This document shows, one piece after another, positions 1-6,762 of a DNA stretch of 32,507 nucleotides. The stretch covers positions 1-32,507 of the forward strand of contig CAIVDM010000075.1 in the NCBI GenBank assembly GCA_903904735.1, given 5' to 3'. The notes under the pieces are model-generated. The model was not told the DNA's origin, made no database searches, and saw only the letters and a program-made list of their open reading frames with translations. This DNA comes from an uncultured delta proteobacterium (lineage in GTDB: Bacteria > Bdellovibrionota_C > UBA2361 > OMII01). Each line of letters opens with the position of its first letter. Positions within the stretch are counted from its first letter, which is position 1. The position numbers were made by a program, and so were the translations under genes.

Positions 1-336
1 CGGAGAGTCGAGCACCTTGGCGAAGCTAGAAGCTTCGCGTTCCGGGAGAGTACCCTATTACTTCATTGGACCGCGGAGCTTTCAGCTCCGCTCCTCCGGA
101 GAGTCGAGCACCTTGGCGAACCTAGAAGCTTCGCGTTCCGGGAGAGTCCCCTGTTACTTCATTGGACCGCGGAGCTTTCAGCTCCGCTCCTCTGGAGAGT
201 CGAGCACCTTGGCGAAGCTAGAAGCTTCGCGTTCCGGGAGAGTACCCTGCTACCTCCTTGGACCGCGGAGCTTTCAGCTCCGCTCCTCCGGAGAGTCGAG
301 CACCTTGGCGAAGCTAGAAGCTTCGCGTTCCGGGAG
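1..336. repeat. Tandem array of 96-bp units, two hairpins per unit (3.5 copies visible)
   Basis: Units start at 1, 97, 193 and 289. The last is cut after exactly 48 bp, and the array probably continues beyond the left edge. Each unit holds hairpin A (GCGAAGCT-AGA-AGCTTCGC, at 20-38, 116-134, 212-230, 308-326) and hairpin B (GCGGAGCT-TTC-AGCTCCGC, at 73-91, 169-187, 265-283). A and B differ in the stem only by one compensatory pair (A:T versus G:C). Both are preceded by TTGG and followed by a CCGG(G)AGAGT-like stretch, so the 96-bp unit looks like an old dimer. The copy-2 A stem (116-134) has one C:C mismatch. Because 96 is a multiple of three, ORFs stay open on both strands (17-358 plus, 159-344 minus). 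These are probably by-products of the repeat, but coding cannot be excluded. Just downstream, 354-359 and 375-380 form a weak 6-bp inverted repeat. Confidence 0.93.
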
Positions 337-386
337 TCGCGCAAGTCATAACCGGTAAGATCGCCGGGGCTAGGCTTACCCTTAAC

Positions 387-998
387 TTACGAAGCCCTCG
401 TCCGCGCGGCCATCTCCATCCTCATAGCCGAGAGCGCATGAACGACCTCACCCACGACGCGCGATAGGTTGATGCAAGTTTTTAATACGGGAACGATGTC
501 GCTCCGATTAACCTCACCACCCTTCGTGCCTGCAGTGAGGTCGACGAGAAACTCCTCCAAGACAGCGCTCACCTGCGGCACTACGCTGCGTTGCGCCGCC
601 GCCAGCGGCGAGGAGACGTCCCTATCTTCTCCCATAATCTCAAGTCGCGTGACCGTCTCTTGCACCCGCTTCATTATTCCCGAGCAGTCCAATGGCTCGC
701 CACCAGGTGTCCCGAAGCCAAAGCCCTCGGGCTCACGGTTATTTGTATTCACAAACTCTCGAAGGTCTTTCCGTAGCGAGCGAAGACAATCAGCTATCGG
801 CTCCTCTCGTGAGCGAGTCCTCACCTCACGAAGCGCAGTCTGTAGACCATCCAAAGAGAGCACTTCACTAAGCCCGACCACTACCTCACGAGCACTCATG
901 GCGTCCACCGATAGTGAGCCAGCCTCCACTAATCGATTGATATCCTCTTGAGTGATTGGAGCCGCTATCGCCTTACCAGTACTCATCTCGCCAGTCAT
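387..998 (-). CDS. Hypothetical protein, mostly helical, 203 aa
   Basis: I do not recognise this family. The ATG at 998 is chosen because a GGGAG motif lies a few bases upstream; a TTG at 1016 would add six residues without better support. The product is charged and looks largely alpha-helical, with no signal peptide or membrane segment. A Gly/Pro-rich stretch (about residues 91-101, around GFGFGTPGGEP) separates an N-terminal helical part from a C-terminal part with regular hydrophobic spacing. A long antisense ORF (469-951, plus) overlaps it. The minus strand is preferred because it has the Shine-Dalgarno and a plausible amino-acid composition. It lies between the hairpin array and fah and is transcribed toward the array. 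Its function is unknown. Confidence 0.6.
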   Translation of the reverse strand: MTGEMSTGKAIAAPITQEDINRLVEAGSLSVDAMSAREVVVGLSEVLSLDGLQTALREVRTRSREEPIADCLRSLRKDLREFVNTNNREPEGFGFGTPGGEPLDCSGIMKRVQETVTRLEIMGEDRDVSSPLAAAQRSVVPQVSAVLEEFLVDLTAGTKGGEVNRSDIVPVLKTCINLSRVVGEVVHALSAMRMEMAARTRAS

Positions 999-1218
999 AA
1001 AAGTCTCCCACAACAAAGAGGTTTATCCGAAAAACTCAGGCGAATTGTCGCCATTTACCGTTGGATGCCCGAGGGCACCCTTTGATGCTCGCAGGATTCA
1101 GAGCGGTTGCGATCATGGCGACGCATGCAGCACGCGGAATAGTAATTGTGAGCGAAAATGCCGCGTGTTACCGTTTTTAGGTCTACATGTTAGCTACCTC
1201 GCCCGGTCCAATTCTCTT

Positions 1219-2529
1219 ATGGCACAGCAATCCTCCCCACTTCAGAGCTATATAACGCCACCAGGACTCCGATCGTTTATCGACGTTGCGCCCGATAGCG
1301 ACTTCCCGATTCAGAACTTGCCGTACGGAGCATTCACGCCAGCCGCCGCGTCAACTGCTTGTATCGGTGTCGCTATTGGCGATTTCGTTCTGGACCTCTC
1401 GGTCCTCGCTGAGGCGGGGCTACTTGGCGACGAGGCTCGAGCGCAATCGTATTTCTCAGATCCTGTTCTGAATCGCTTCATGGAATGTGGTCGTTCCGTA
1501 TGGACTTCAACGCGACAACGCATCACAGAACTCCTTCGAAGCGACTGCACGACACTAAGGGACAACGCTGAGCTGCGTACGCGAGCGTTTCACAGAAGAG
1601 ATGCTGTGGCGATTTCGATACCGATTCGAGTCGGCGGCTACACCGACTTTTACTCCTCGGTTGACCACGCCAGAAATGTCGGCGCTCTTTTTCGAGGGCC
1701 AGAGAACGCGCTTAATCCGAACTGGCGGCACATTCCGATCGCCTACGATGGTCGTGCCGGCTCCATCGTAGTTTCAGGCACCGACCTTCATCGGCCGCTC
1801 GGGCAAACCCGCCCCTCTGATGATGCACCGCCCGTTTTTGGAGCCTCGAAATCGCTCGACTTCGAGTTAGAGGTCGCGTTTGTTGTTGGCACCCCAACTA
1901 AGCTCGGGGAATCGATCCCCTGCTCTCAAGTCGATGAACACGTCTTCGGTGTCGTATTACTCAACGACTGGAGCGCTCGGGATATTCAGAAGTGGGAGTA
2001 CCAACCCCTTGGGCCGTTTCTCGGTAAGAACTTTGGCACATCAATCTCTCCGTGGGTTGTTACGCTTGATGCCCTCTCGCCGTTTAGCGTTGACGCGCAC
2101 CCCCAGGATCCACAACCTTTAGAGTATCTCCGTTCAGCGCGCCGGGTCTTTGATATTCAACTGGAAGTGGCGATCCGAACTGCCAAGATGGCGCCTCACG
2201 AGGCTCATGTCACAACTCACTCAAACACTAAGTTCCTCTATTGGGATCACCAGCAACAACTAGCCCACCATACGGTAAATGGGTGCCCTGTAGGCGCTGG
2301 AGACCTCTACGCGACTGGTACTATCAGTGGACCAACACCTGACTCGCTCGGGTGTCTCCTTGAGATCACCAAGGGCGGCAAACAGCCGGTAGTGCTTCCA
2401 ACCGGCGAGGAGCGCCGATTCCTTGCAGATGGGGATTCAGTTCGTATGCGTGGCTGGTGTCAGGGCGCTGGATTTAGAGTTGGCTTTGGTGAGGTCAGCG
2501 GAGCGATCCTCCCGGCGAGAACCTGCTGA
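1219..2529 (+). CDS. fah: Fumarylacetoacetase (fumarylacetoacetate hydrolase)
   Basis: This enzyme hydrolyses 4-fumarylacetoacetate to fumarate and acetoacetate, the last step of tyrosine/homogentisate degradation, in the cytoplasm. The product is 436 aa, close to the usual 415-430. The N-terminal SH3-like domain shows DSDFPIQNLPYG (residues 26-37). The catalytic domain shows YTDFYSSVDHARNVGALFR (141-159), NDWSARDIQKWEY (249-261) and GPFLGKNFGTSISPW. Residues aligning with mouse FAH (offset 17) are D143 (D126), H150 (H133), E216/E218 (E199/E201), D250 (D233) and K270 (K253), so it should be active. The frame is open back to 952, but homology starts just after the ATG at 1219; no clear Shine-Dalgarno is visible there. 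The 3' end overlaps rarD by 70 bp, convergently. No homogentisate dioxygenase or maleylacetoacetate isomerase gene is in the window. Confidence 0.95.
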   Translation: MAQQSSPLQSYITPPGLRSFIDVAPDSDFPIQNLPYGAFTPAAASTACIGVAIGDFVLDLSVLAEAGLLGDEARAQSYFSDPVLNRFMECGRSVWTSTRQRITELLRSDCTTLRDNAELRTRAFHRRDAVAISIPIRVGGYTDFYSSVDHARNVGALFRGPENALNPNWRHIPIAYDGRAGSIVVSGTDLHRPLGQTRPSDDAPPVFGASKSLDFELEVAFVVGTPTKLGESIPCSQVDEHVFGVVLLNDWSARDIQKWEYQPLGPFLGKNFGTSISPWVVTLDALSPFSVDAHPQDPQPLEYLRSARRVFDIQLEVAIRTAKMAPHEAHVTTHSNTKFLYWDHQQQLAHHTVNGCPVGAGDLYATGTISGPTPDSLGCLLEITKGGKQPVVLPTGEERRFLADGDSVRMRGWCQGAGFRVGFGEVSGAILPARTC

Positions 2530-3446
2530 CGAGAGCCCAATCCCATAAGCCGCACGGCTCTGCGCCGGATTGATTTACCGGCGAGCGCAAGGTCCGCGCT
2601 GAAGAACACCAACAAGCCACACCAGATCAGCGCTAAACTCGCGAGCTGCGTGGAGCTCGGATCGATTCCGAAGTAAAGCACCGAGCAAATAAGGCTAAGC
2701 GTGGGCACTATGTATTGCAGCATCCCCACCGCCTGAAGTGGTACAACGCGTATCCCCTCCATCAAAAGAAGAATCGGCACCGCCGTAACAAATCCTGACA
2801 AGGCGCATAAGCCTAGCTGTGTCGCTGCTATCTGTGGAGGAAGCAGCGTGTCCGTTCCGCGCAGCGCTGCTAACAAGACTGAGAGAACTACGCCCAGCGT
2901 CAGGGTTTCACAAAAAATGGCTGCCAGCGCTGGTCGGTCGTAATACCGCCTTGTGAGCGTGTACACGCTCCATGACGCCGCGATGATCAGCGCAAGTAGT
3001 GGAACCTCCCCACTCGCTACCGCTGGCAACGACACACCACAAAGTAAGAGCACAATCGCGCCCCATTTTCGACCGGACAACCGCTCCTTAAAAACGAATG
3101 CCGCGCCCGCCATCGTCAGAAGAGGGCAAATATAATACGCGAGGCTCGCCGCGAAGAGCTCTCGATGCTTCATCGCCCAAACGTACGAGAACCAATTCAC
3201 GCCAAGACACAACGTCGAGAGACATGTAGCCCTAAACTGCTTCCAAGACAGCATCGATTGAAAGGCGTCTTTCAATTCGCCCCTATAGAATAGCGCCATT
3301 CCAAGTAGCAGCGCCGACCACACCGTGCGCTGGTAGAGAACGGTCATTGGATCGATATTGGAGAGAAGAGACCAAAAGATCGGTAACACCCCCCATGATA
3401 TGTATGCTGCTATAACAAGGGCGTATCCCCGTTTTACTGAGTTCAT
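2460..3446 (-). CDS. rarD: RarD-like EamA/DMT-superfamily permease
   Basis: This is a predicted inner-membrane transporter of the drug/metabolite transporter superfamily. The RarD group is usually around 295 aa; this one is 328. About ten hydrophobic segments in two EamA halves span residues ~5 to ~290. The opening AAYISWGVLPIFWSLL, followed by YQRTVWSALLL, is the RarD signature region. The ATG at 3446 is chosen over an upstream frame extension to 3506 because AGGAGG sits immediately upstream. The substrate is unknown; family assignments such as chloramphenicol sensitivity or amino-acid export are weak guides. The last ~40 residues are basic, not membrane-like, and are encoded antisense to the conserved 3' end of fah. 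They may be a recent C-terminal extension. The gene is divergent from the Lrp-type regulator, which could control it. Confidence 0.88.
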   Translation of the reverse strand: MNSVKRGYALVIAAYISWGVLPIFWSLLSNIDPMTVLYQRTVWSALLLGMALFYRGELKDAFQSMLSWKQFRATCLSTLCLGVNWFSYVWAMKHRELFAASLAYYICPLLTMAGAAFVFKERLSGRKWGAIVLLLCGVSLPAVASGEVPLLALIIAASWSVYTLTRRYYDRPALAAIFCETLTLGVVLSVLLAALRGTDTLLPPQIAATQLGLCALSGFVTAVPILLLMEGIRVVPLQAVGMLQYIVPTLSLICSVLYFGIDPSSTQLASLALIWCGLLVFFSADLALAGKSIRRRAVRLMGLGSRQQVLAGRIAPLTSPKPTLNPAP

Positions 3447-3582
3447 AATTCCTCCTTTATCTTGTTCTGATGTCCTCACTGTGAGCGTGTTGAGCAAGCG
3501 CGCCAAGTGACTCGGCGAAACGGCTCATTTCTGAGAAGGAAGGTATAAAAATTATGCAATCTGAGCGGCGAACGGTCATCTC

Positions 3583-3603
3583 TAAGCGCCAGAGCGGCGC
3601 TTA
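3583..3603. promoter_or_regulatory. Perfect 8-bp inverted repeat, candidate operator
   Basis: The arms TAAGCGCC (3583-3590) and GGCGCTTA (3596-3603) are perfect inverted repeats around a 5-nt centre AGAGC. It lies between rarD and the Lrp-type regulator, about 90 bp upstream of the candidate -35 of the latter. It could be an operator or a small hairpin; there is no T-run typical of an intrinsic terminator. Confidence 0.4.
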
Positions 3604-3671
3604 AAATTAAGATTTTCTGAATCCTTTATGGTGAATTTGAGCCAAGCGACGAGGACAATTGCTAGCGCCTC

Positions 3672-3700
3672 TTGAAATCTCTTATCACGGTACTTATGAC
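3672..3700 (+). promoter_or_regulatory. Candidate sigma-70 promoter for the Lrp-type gene
   Basis: The -35 TTGAAA (3672-3677) and -10 TATGAC (3695-3700) are separated by 17 bp. The predicted start near 3707 would leave a leader of about 44 nt before the ATG at 3751. The -10 matches only moderately, so this is tentative. Confidence 0.4.
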
Positions 3701-3750
3701 ACCTACGCTACGGGCGATTGTTACGTGGCGCGCGTATACAAGGAGCCACC

Positions 3751-4782
3751 ATGTCACAATCACTTGACGCTTACGATCGACGGATATTGTTTGAATTAGA
3801 CTGCGATTCACGGCGCCCCCTCTCCGAAATCTCACGCCGAGTGCGTCTCGGTCGAGATCTGGTGATTAGCCGACTAGATCGTATGCAGAAGACCGGCGTC
3901 TTACGTGGGTGCACGGCGTTGATAAATCCGTATAAGCTTGGCTATACGATTTATAAGACATACCTCAAGCTTGACGGTAACCGCGATCGCCGGTCCCAGC
4001 TTGTGGCGTTCCTCAACAACCATCCAAACACATTCTGGCTCGCTGAGTGCTATGGGTCGTGGGACCTGATTTGGGGCATCGCGGCCCGCTCTCCAAAAGA
4101 GGCATATGATATTCAAAATCAGTTGTTTTCTGACTTCAGCGATGTAGTCACAAATTATAATGTGCACACCTTTGTCAACAACTGGTGGTTTCCGAAGAAG
4201 TATCTTCTTGGAACACGTCAGAGCGACGGACCCGGTTGGCAGTTCGCGATGCCAGAGCTCACGATCGGTACTACGCCAGACCAACACACGCTTGATGAAA
4301 TCGAGGCCGGTCTGATCGCGCTCCTTTCGCGAAACTCACGCTTGTCAGCGACCGAGTTAGCGCAACGTCTTGGAACCACTCCGGCGATAGTCTCGTACCG
4401 TCTCGAGAAGCTAGAGAAGCTCGGTGTTATCGCGGGTTATCGGGTCGATATCGACCGCTCACGTCTTGGAATGACACTCTTTAACGTGCAGGTGCAACCA
4501 CGAAGTTACGACGCGGCGAAGGAGCGAGAGTTTCACAACTACTGTAAGAGTCACCCTCAGGTGCTTGAGTATATCCAGCAACTCGGCGAGTGTAAGCTTG
4601 AGCTCGTGATAGAGGCTGCAAGCTACGCCGAATTCAGCGCCGTGGTCGATGAGCTCCGCGAGCGATTCTCGGGATACATTCGCAACATCGACTACCTGAT
4701 GGTCAAGCGCGACCTCTTTCACCGCACCCCGCGGTGTCTGTATGAGCCGCTACTTGACCATGGTCTCAAGGTAGCGGCCTAA
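3751..4782 (+). CDS. Double-length Lrp/AsnC-type transcriptional regulator
   Basis: This is a predicted DNA-binding regulator responding to a small ligand, often an amino acid. It is 343 aa, about twice the usual Lrp length. A first winged-helix domain (residues ~6-52, DAYDRRILFELDCDSRRPL, then SEISRRV...VISRLDRMQ..GVLRG) is followed by a first RAM-like half (~60-150). A second winged helix (~178-230, ATELAQRLGTTPAIVSYRLEKLEKLGVIAGY) and a second RAM-like half (~235-330) come after. The start at 3751 is supported by AAGGAG at 3740-3745; the frame extends to 3718 without such support. It overlaps phzF convergently by 4 bp. It is divergent from rarD and near fah and the MCC operon, so regulation of amino-acid transport or catabolism is a reasonable inference. 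Single-domain AsnC paralogues are excluded by the length. Confidence 0.9.
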   Translation: MSQSLDAYDRRILFELDCDSRRPLSEISRRVRLGRDLVISRLDRMQKTGVLRGCTALINPYKLGYTIYKTYLKLDGNRDRRSQLVAFLNNHPNTFWLAECYGSWDLIWGIAARSPKEAYDIQNQLFSDFSDVVTNYNVHTFVNNWWFPKKYLLGTRQSDGPGWQFAMPELTIGTTPDQHTLDEIEAGLIALLSRNSRLSATELAQRLGTTPAIVSYRLEKLEKLGVIAGYRVDIDRSRLGMTLFNVQVQPRSYDAAKEREFHNYCKSHPQVLEYIQQLGECKLELVIEAASYAEFSAVVDELRERFSGYIRNIDYLMVKRDLFHRTPRCLYEPLLDHGLKVAA

Positions 4783-5585
4783 CCCGGCAGCGCTATCTCC
4801 CCGCGTAGATACTCTCGAGCGTGCCCCTGCAGAATCACTCGCTCGCCTTGCGTTTGAAGCCAGAGCTCTCCACCACGGGGAGATGCTTGGTAGGCGTGGA
4901 AGGTCTCCTTTCCGAGCTTTGCGCCCCATATGAAGGCGAGAAAGCAGTGGGCTGAGCCTGTGACTGGGTCCTCGACGATGCCAAGTTCAGGGAAAAACGC
5001 TCGTGACACGAAATCGTACTCACTACCCCGCGCGGTGACGATGCAGCCCAAACCAGGCAACTTTGAGATCCCCGGATTCAACGGGCTAAACTCCCTCACA
5101 GATTCTTCTGACGGAAGAACAAGGACAAGATCACGCCCGAGGTACGCCTCCTCAATGCGCGTGCCGAGAAGTTCCTCGAAAGCTTTCGTGTCAGCGAGAC
5201 GCTCTCCGCCCATCAGGGGAAAATTCATGCTGAAGAGGCCTCTCTCTTGCGCCACCTCAAGAGTTCCACCGGCGTACCGGAATATAATCGGCTTCTCCGA
5301 GGGCTTGGCGCAGCCGTGCAGGGTGAGCGCATAGGCACTCCCAAGCGTAGCGTGCCCGCAGAGATCGATCTCGGACGTTGGAGTAAACCATCTGATTCGA
5401 TATCCATCTCCTTCCGGCACAAGAAAAGCGGTCTCGGCCAGGTTGTTTTGCTCAGCGACACGCTGCATGGTCGACTCAGGCAGTAGCTCATCGAGCAACA
5501 CCACCCCGGCCGGGTTACCTGAGAACACCGCATTCTGCCCGGCAGTCGTAAAGGCGCTCACTTCATAGTACGGATATCGTTTCAT
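4779..5585 (-). CDS. PhzF/YddE-family isomerase or epimerase-like protein
   Basis: This is a member of the PhzF family, which has the diaminopimelate-epimerase fold with two similar halves. PhzF itself isomerises dihydro-3-hydroxyanthranilate in phenazine synthesis; most relatives have unknown substrates. The protein is 268 aa, somewhat short for the family (about 260-300). Visible signatures are GNPAGVVLL (23-31), QNNLAETAFLVP (46-57) with the catalytic-type glutamate E51, FTPTSEIDLCGHATLGSA (67-84) and the second-half motif EDPVTGSAHC. The start at 5585 has AGGAG just upstream. It ends 4 bp into the Lrp-type gene. No phenazine genes are nearby, so a housekeeping or catabolic role is more likely than phenazine synthesis. 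Confidence 0.9.
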   Translation of the reverse strand: MKRYPYYEVSAFTTAGQNAVFSGNPAGVVLLDELLPESTMQRVAEQNNLAETAFLVPEGDGYRIRWFTPTSEIDLCGHATLGSAYALTLHGCAKPSEKPIIFRYAGGTLEVAQERGLFSMNFPLMGGERLADTKAFEELLGTRIEEAYLGRDLVLVLPSEESVREFSPLNPGISKLPGLGCIVTARGSEYDFVSRAFFPELGIVEDPVTGSAHCFLAFIWGAKLGKETFHAYQASPRGGELWLQTQGERVILQGHAREYLRGEIALPG

Positions 5586-5832
5586 TATACACTCCTAACG
5601 CTCGAATCGATCGAACGATACTCTTAATGACGGCATGATTCCGTAAACACGCGCCGAGCGCTAGCGATGGTTCGGATTGCCCGAATTCCCGGATGCTCAA
5701 GGGGTGTATCTCTTACTTTTAGGTTTTGTAGCCGCGGGCGACCACTTTGAAAAGAGAGGCTGTTTCGGTAATATTCGCTCCATGTTGTGCTTCTCATAAT
5801 ACAAAACCTTCCATCATCATGCGGGAGTTTCC

Positions 5833-6048
5833 ATGGACGGCAAGAAAGCGGCGGATACAAAGAACTCATCATCGAAGCGATGTCGTGCGTGCAATACGCC
5901 TATTCCTCAGGACGCAGACAACCAGGGGCCATTCTGCTCTCATCGATGCAAGCTGCACGATCTCTCGAAATGGTTTGGGGAGGAGTATCGAGTCGGCTCA
6001 AGCCATGCGGCGTCTGCTGACTCAGGTAGTGATGGTGGGGAGGATTAA
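5833..6048 (+). CDS. yacG: Zinc-finger protein YacG (DNA gyrase inhibitor family)
   Basis: This small zinc-binding protein is related to E. coli YacG, which binds GyrB and inhibits DNA gyrase. It is 71 aa, compared with about 65 in E. coli. Four cysteines C17-x2-C20 and C35-x3-C39 form the zinc site, in RACNTPIP and PFCSHRCK, followed by the conserved LHDLSKWFGEEYR tail. A GGGAG motif precedes the ATG by a few bases. Two longer ORFs in other frames over the same DNA (5747-6109 and 5787-6020) are shadows. It stands alone, divergent from phzF, and faces a long hairpin at its 3' side. Confidence 0.88.
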   Translation: MDGKKAADTKNSSSKRCRACNTPIPQDADNQGPFCSHRCKLHDLSKWFGEEYRVGSSHAASADSGSDGGED

Positions 6049-6068
6049 ATCGTCCCTGACCTGTACGG

Positions 6069-6116
6069 CACAGCTCACGCGGACGATTACTATCGAACCA
6101 TCCGCGTGAGCTTGTG
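6069..6116. terminator. Long hairpin between convergent genes, no U-tract
   Basis: GCTCACGCGGA (6073-6083) pairs perfectly with TCCGCGTGAGC (6101-6111). Pairing continues with CACA (6069-6072) to TGTG (6113-6116) across one bulged T, giving 15 base pairs around a 17-nt loop. It sits between yacG (ends 6048) and the minus-strand gene ending at 6122, so it is a likely bidirectional 3' end structure. It lacks the T-run of a classic intrinsic terminator. Confidence 0.6.
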
Positions 6117-6121
6117 ACCTG

Positions 6122-6496
6122 CTATGAAGCTCCGTTAGACATCCGCCTCGACTTACTAACGCTCTCAAGGAGCGAGTTCGTCGCGTTGGCGAGTCCAAAC
6201 TTGAGGTATTCAGGGTTAATGCCCAACGCTTCACAGACGTTGATGAAGGAGAACGCGTAATCGGTCTGTTTCTCCATCACCCAATTGTACGCTTCAACGT
6301 ACTTACTCTTCTCGCTGGGCGTCTTGGCGAGGATATAACTAACAAACGACTGCACTCCGTCGAATAAAAGCGCCGAAAGAAGCGCCCGCTCCGGTCCGTG
6401 TGCGTAACCGGCTTTATTATCAACTATCTCTTCCAGAACCGCGGTGGCGAAACCCGTCTCAAAACCTTTACTGACACTGAAATCGCCTACTGACAT
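6122..6496 (-). CDS. Small conserved-looking protein of unknown function, 124 aa
   Basis: No characterised family is recognised. The start at 6496 has AGGAGGG close upstream, which makes translation likely. The product is helical and acidic to neutral with no signal peptide. The N-terminal half (about 10-60) looks like a compact helical domain. The segment YAFSFINVCEALGINPEYLKFGL (about 80-102) resembles a short motif I recall from small proteins of deltaproteobacterial and related genomes, where an aromatic-rich FSFxNVCExLG is followed by a DPxYLRxGL helix. In those it may form a helix-turn-helix-like unit. That comparison is from memory and low in confidence. It is convergent with yacG and followed upstream by about 266 bp in which I see no gene. 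Confidence 0.65.
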   Translation of the reverse strand: MSVGDFSVSKGFETGFATAVLEEIVDNKAGYAHGPERALLSALLFDGVQSFVSYILAKTPSEKSKYVEAYNWVMEKQTDYAFSFINVCEALGINPEYLKFGLANATNSLLESVSKSRRMSNGAS

Positions 6497-6762
6497 AGTA
6501 CCCTCCTAAGAAGGAGCAAAGCCGCGGTTCCCACCATTGGGCTACCTACCGAGCGCTGCCCCTTTCTATTCCGATGCCGGACGAGGCTGTTCGGTGCGCA
6601 CGGCGATGTGCCTAAGTGGCTGAACACAGGACTCCGCTTTCTATTGAGTACTCAAAGTGACGCATGGAGTCACCCACGGTGTCATAAGCTATGAGCACAG
6701 CGTGCGGGGACTCTCACGAATCAAGGTGTATCTCTGAATTCTGCGTTGGCGACCCGACCCGT

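Larger units (their letters stand above)
3447..3750. other. 304-bp divergent intergenic region, rarD / lrp-type gene
   Basis: No gene is seen here. It holds the Shine-Dalgarno sites of both flanking genes, a perfect 8-bp inverted repeat at 3583-3603, an AT-rich tract around 3541-3555 and 3601-3620, and a candidate promoter at 3672-3700 for the plus-strand regulator. Lrp-family proteins commonly autoregulate and control a divergent neighbour, so this is the likeliest operator region in the left part of the window. Confidence 0.55.

Noticed and set aside
1..336. CRISPR array
   Set aside because: Units are nearly identical throughout with no unique spacers; it is a tandem repeat.
469..951. 160-aa plus-strand ORF antisense to the gene at 387-998
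   Set aside because: No Shine-Dalgarno and a Ser/Arg/Thr-biased composition typical of a shadow frame; the minus ORF has a good ribosome site.
952..1218. N-terminal extension of fumarylacetoacetase
   Set aside because: Homology to the family starts right after the ATG at 1219; the upstream frame is Cys/Arg-rich and unlike any FAH N-terminus.
5624..5872. 82-aa minus ORF between phzF and yacG
   Set aside because: Overlaps the yacG start and control region; no Shine-Dalgarno or recognisable domain.
5747..6109. 120-aa plus-strand ORF over yacG
   Set aside because: Different frame from the clear YacG zinc-finger protein; no recognisable features.
6590..6720. tRNA-Ser/Leu-like start (TGCCTAAGTGGCTGAAC)
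   Set aside because: No matching acceptor strand, T-arm (TTCGA loop) or clean anticodon stem follows.
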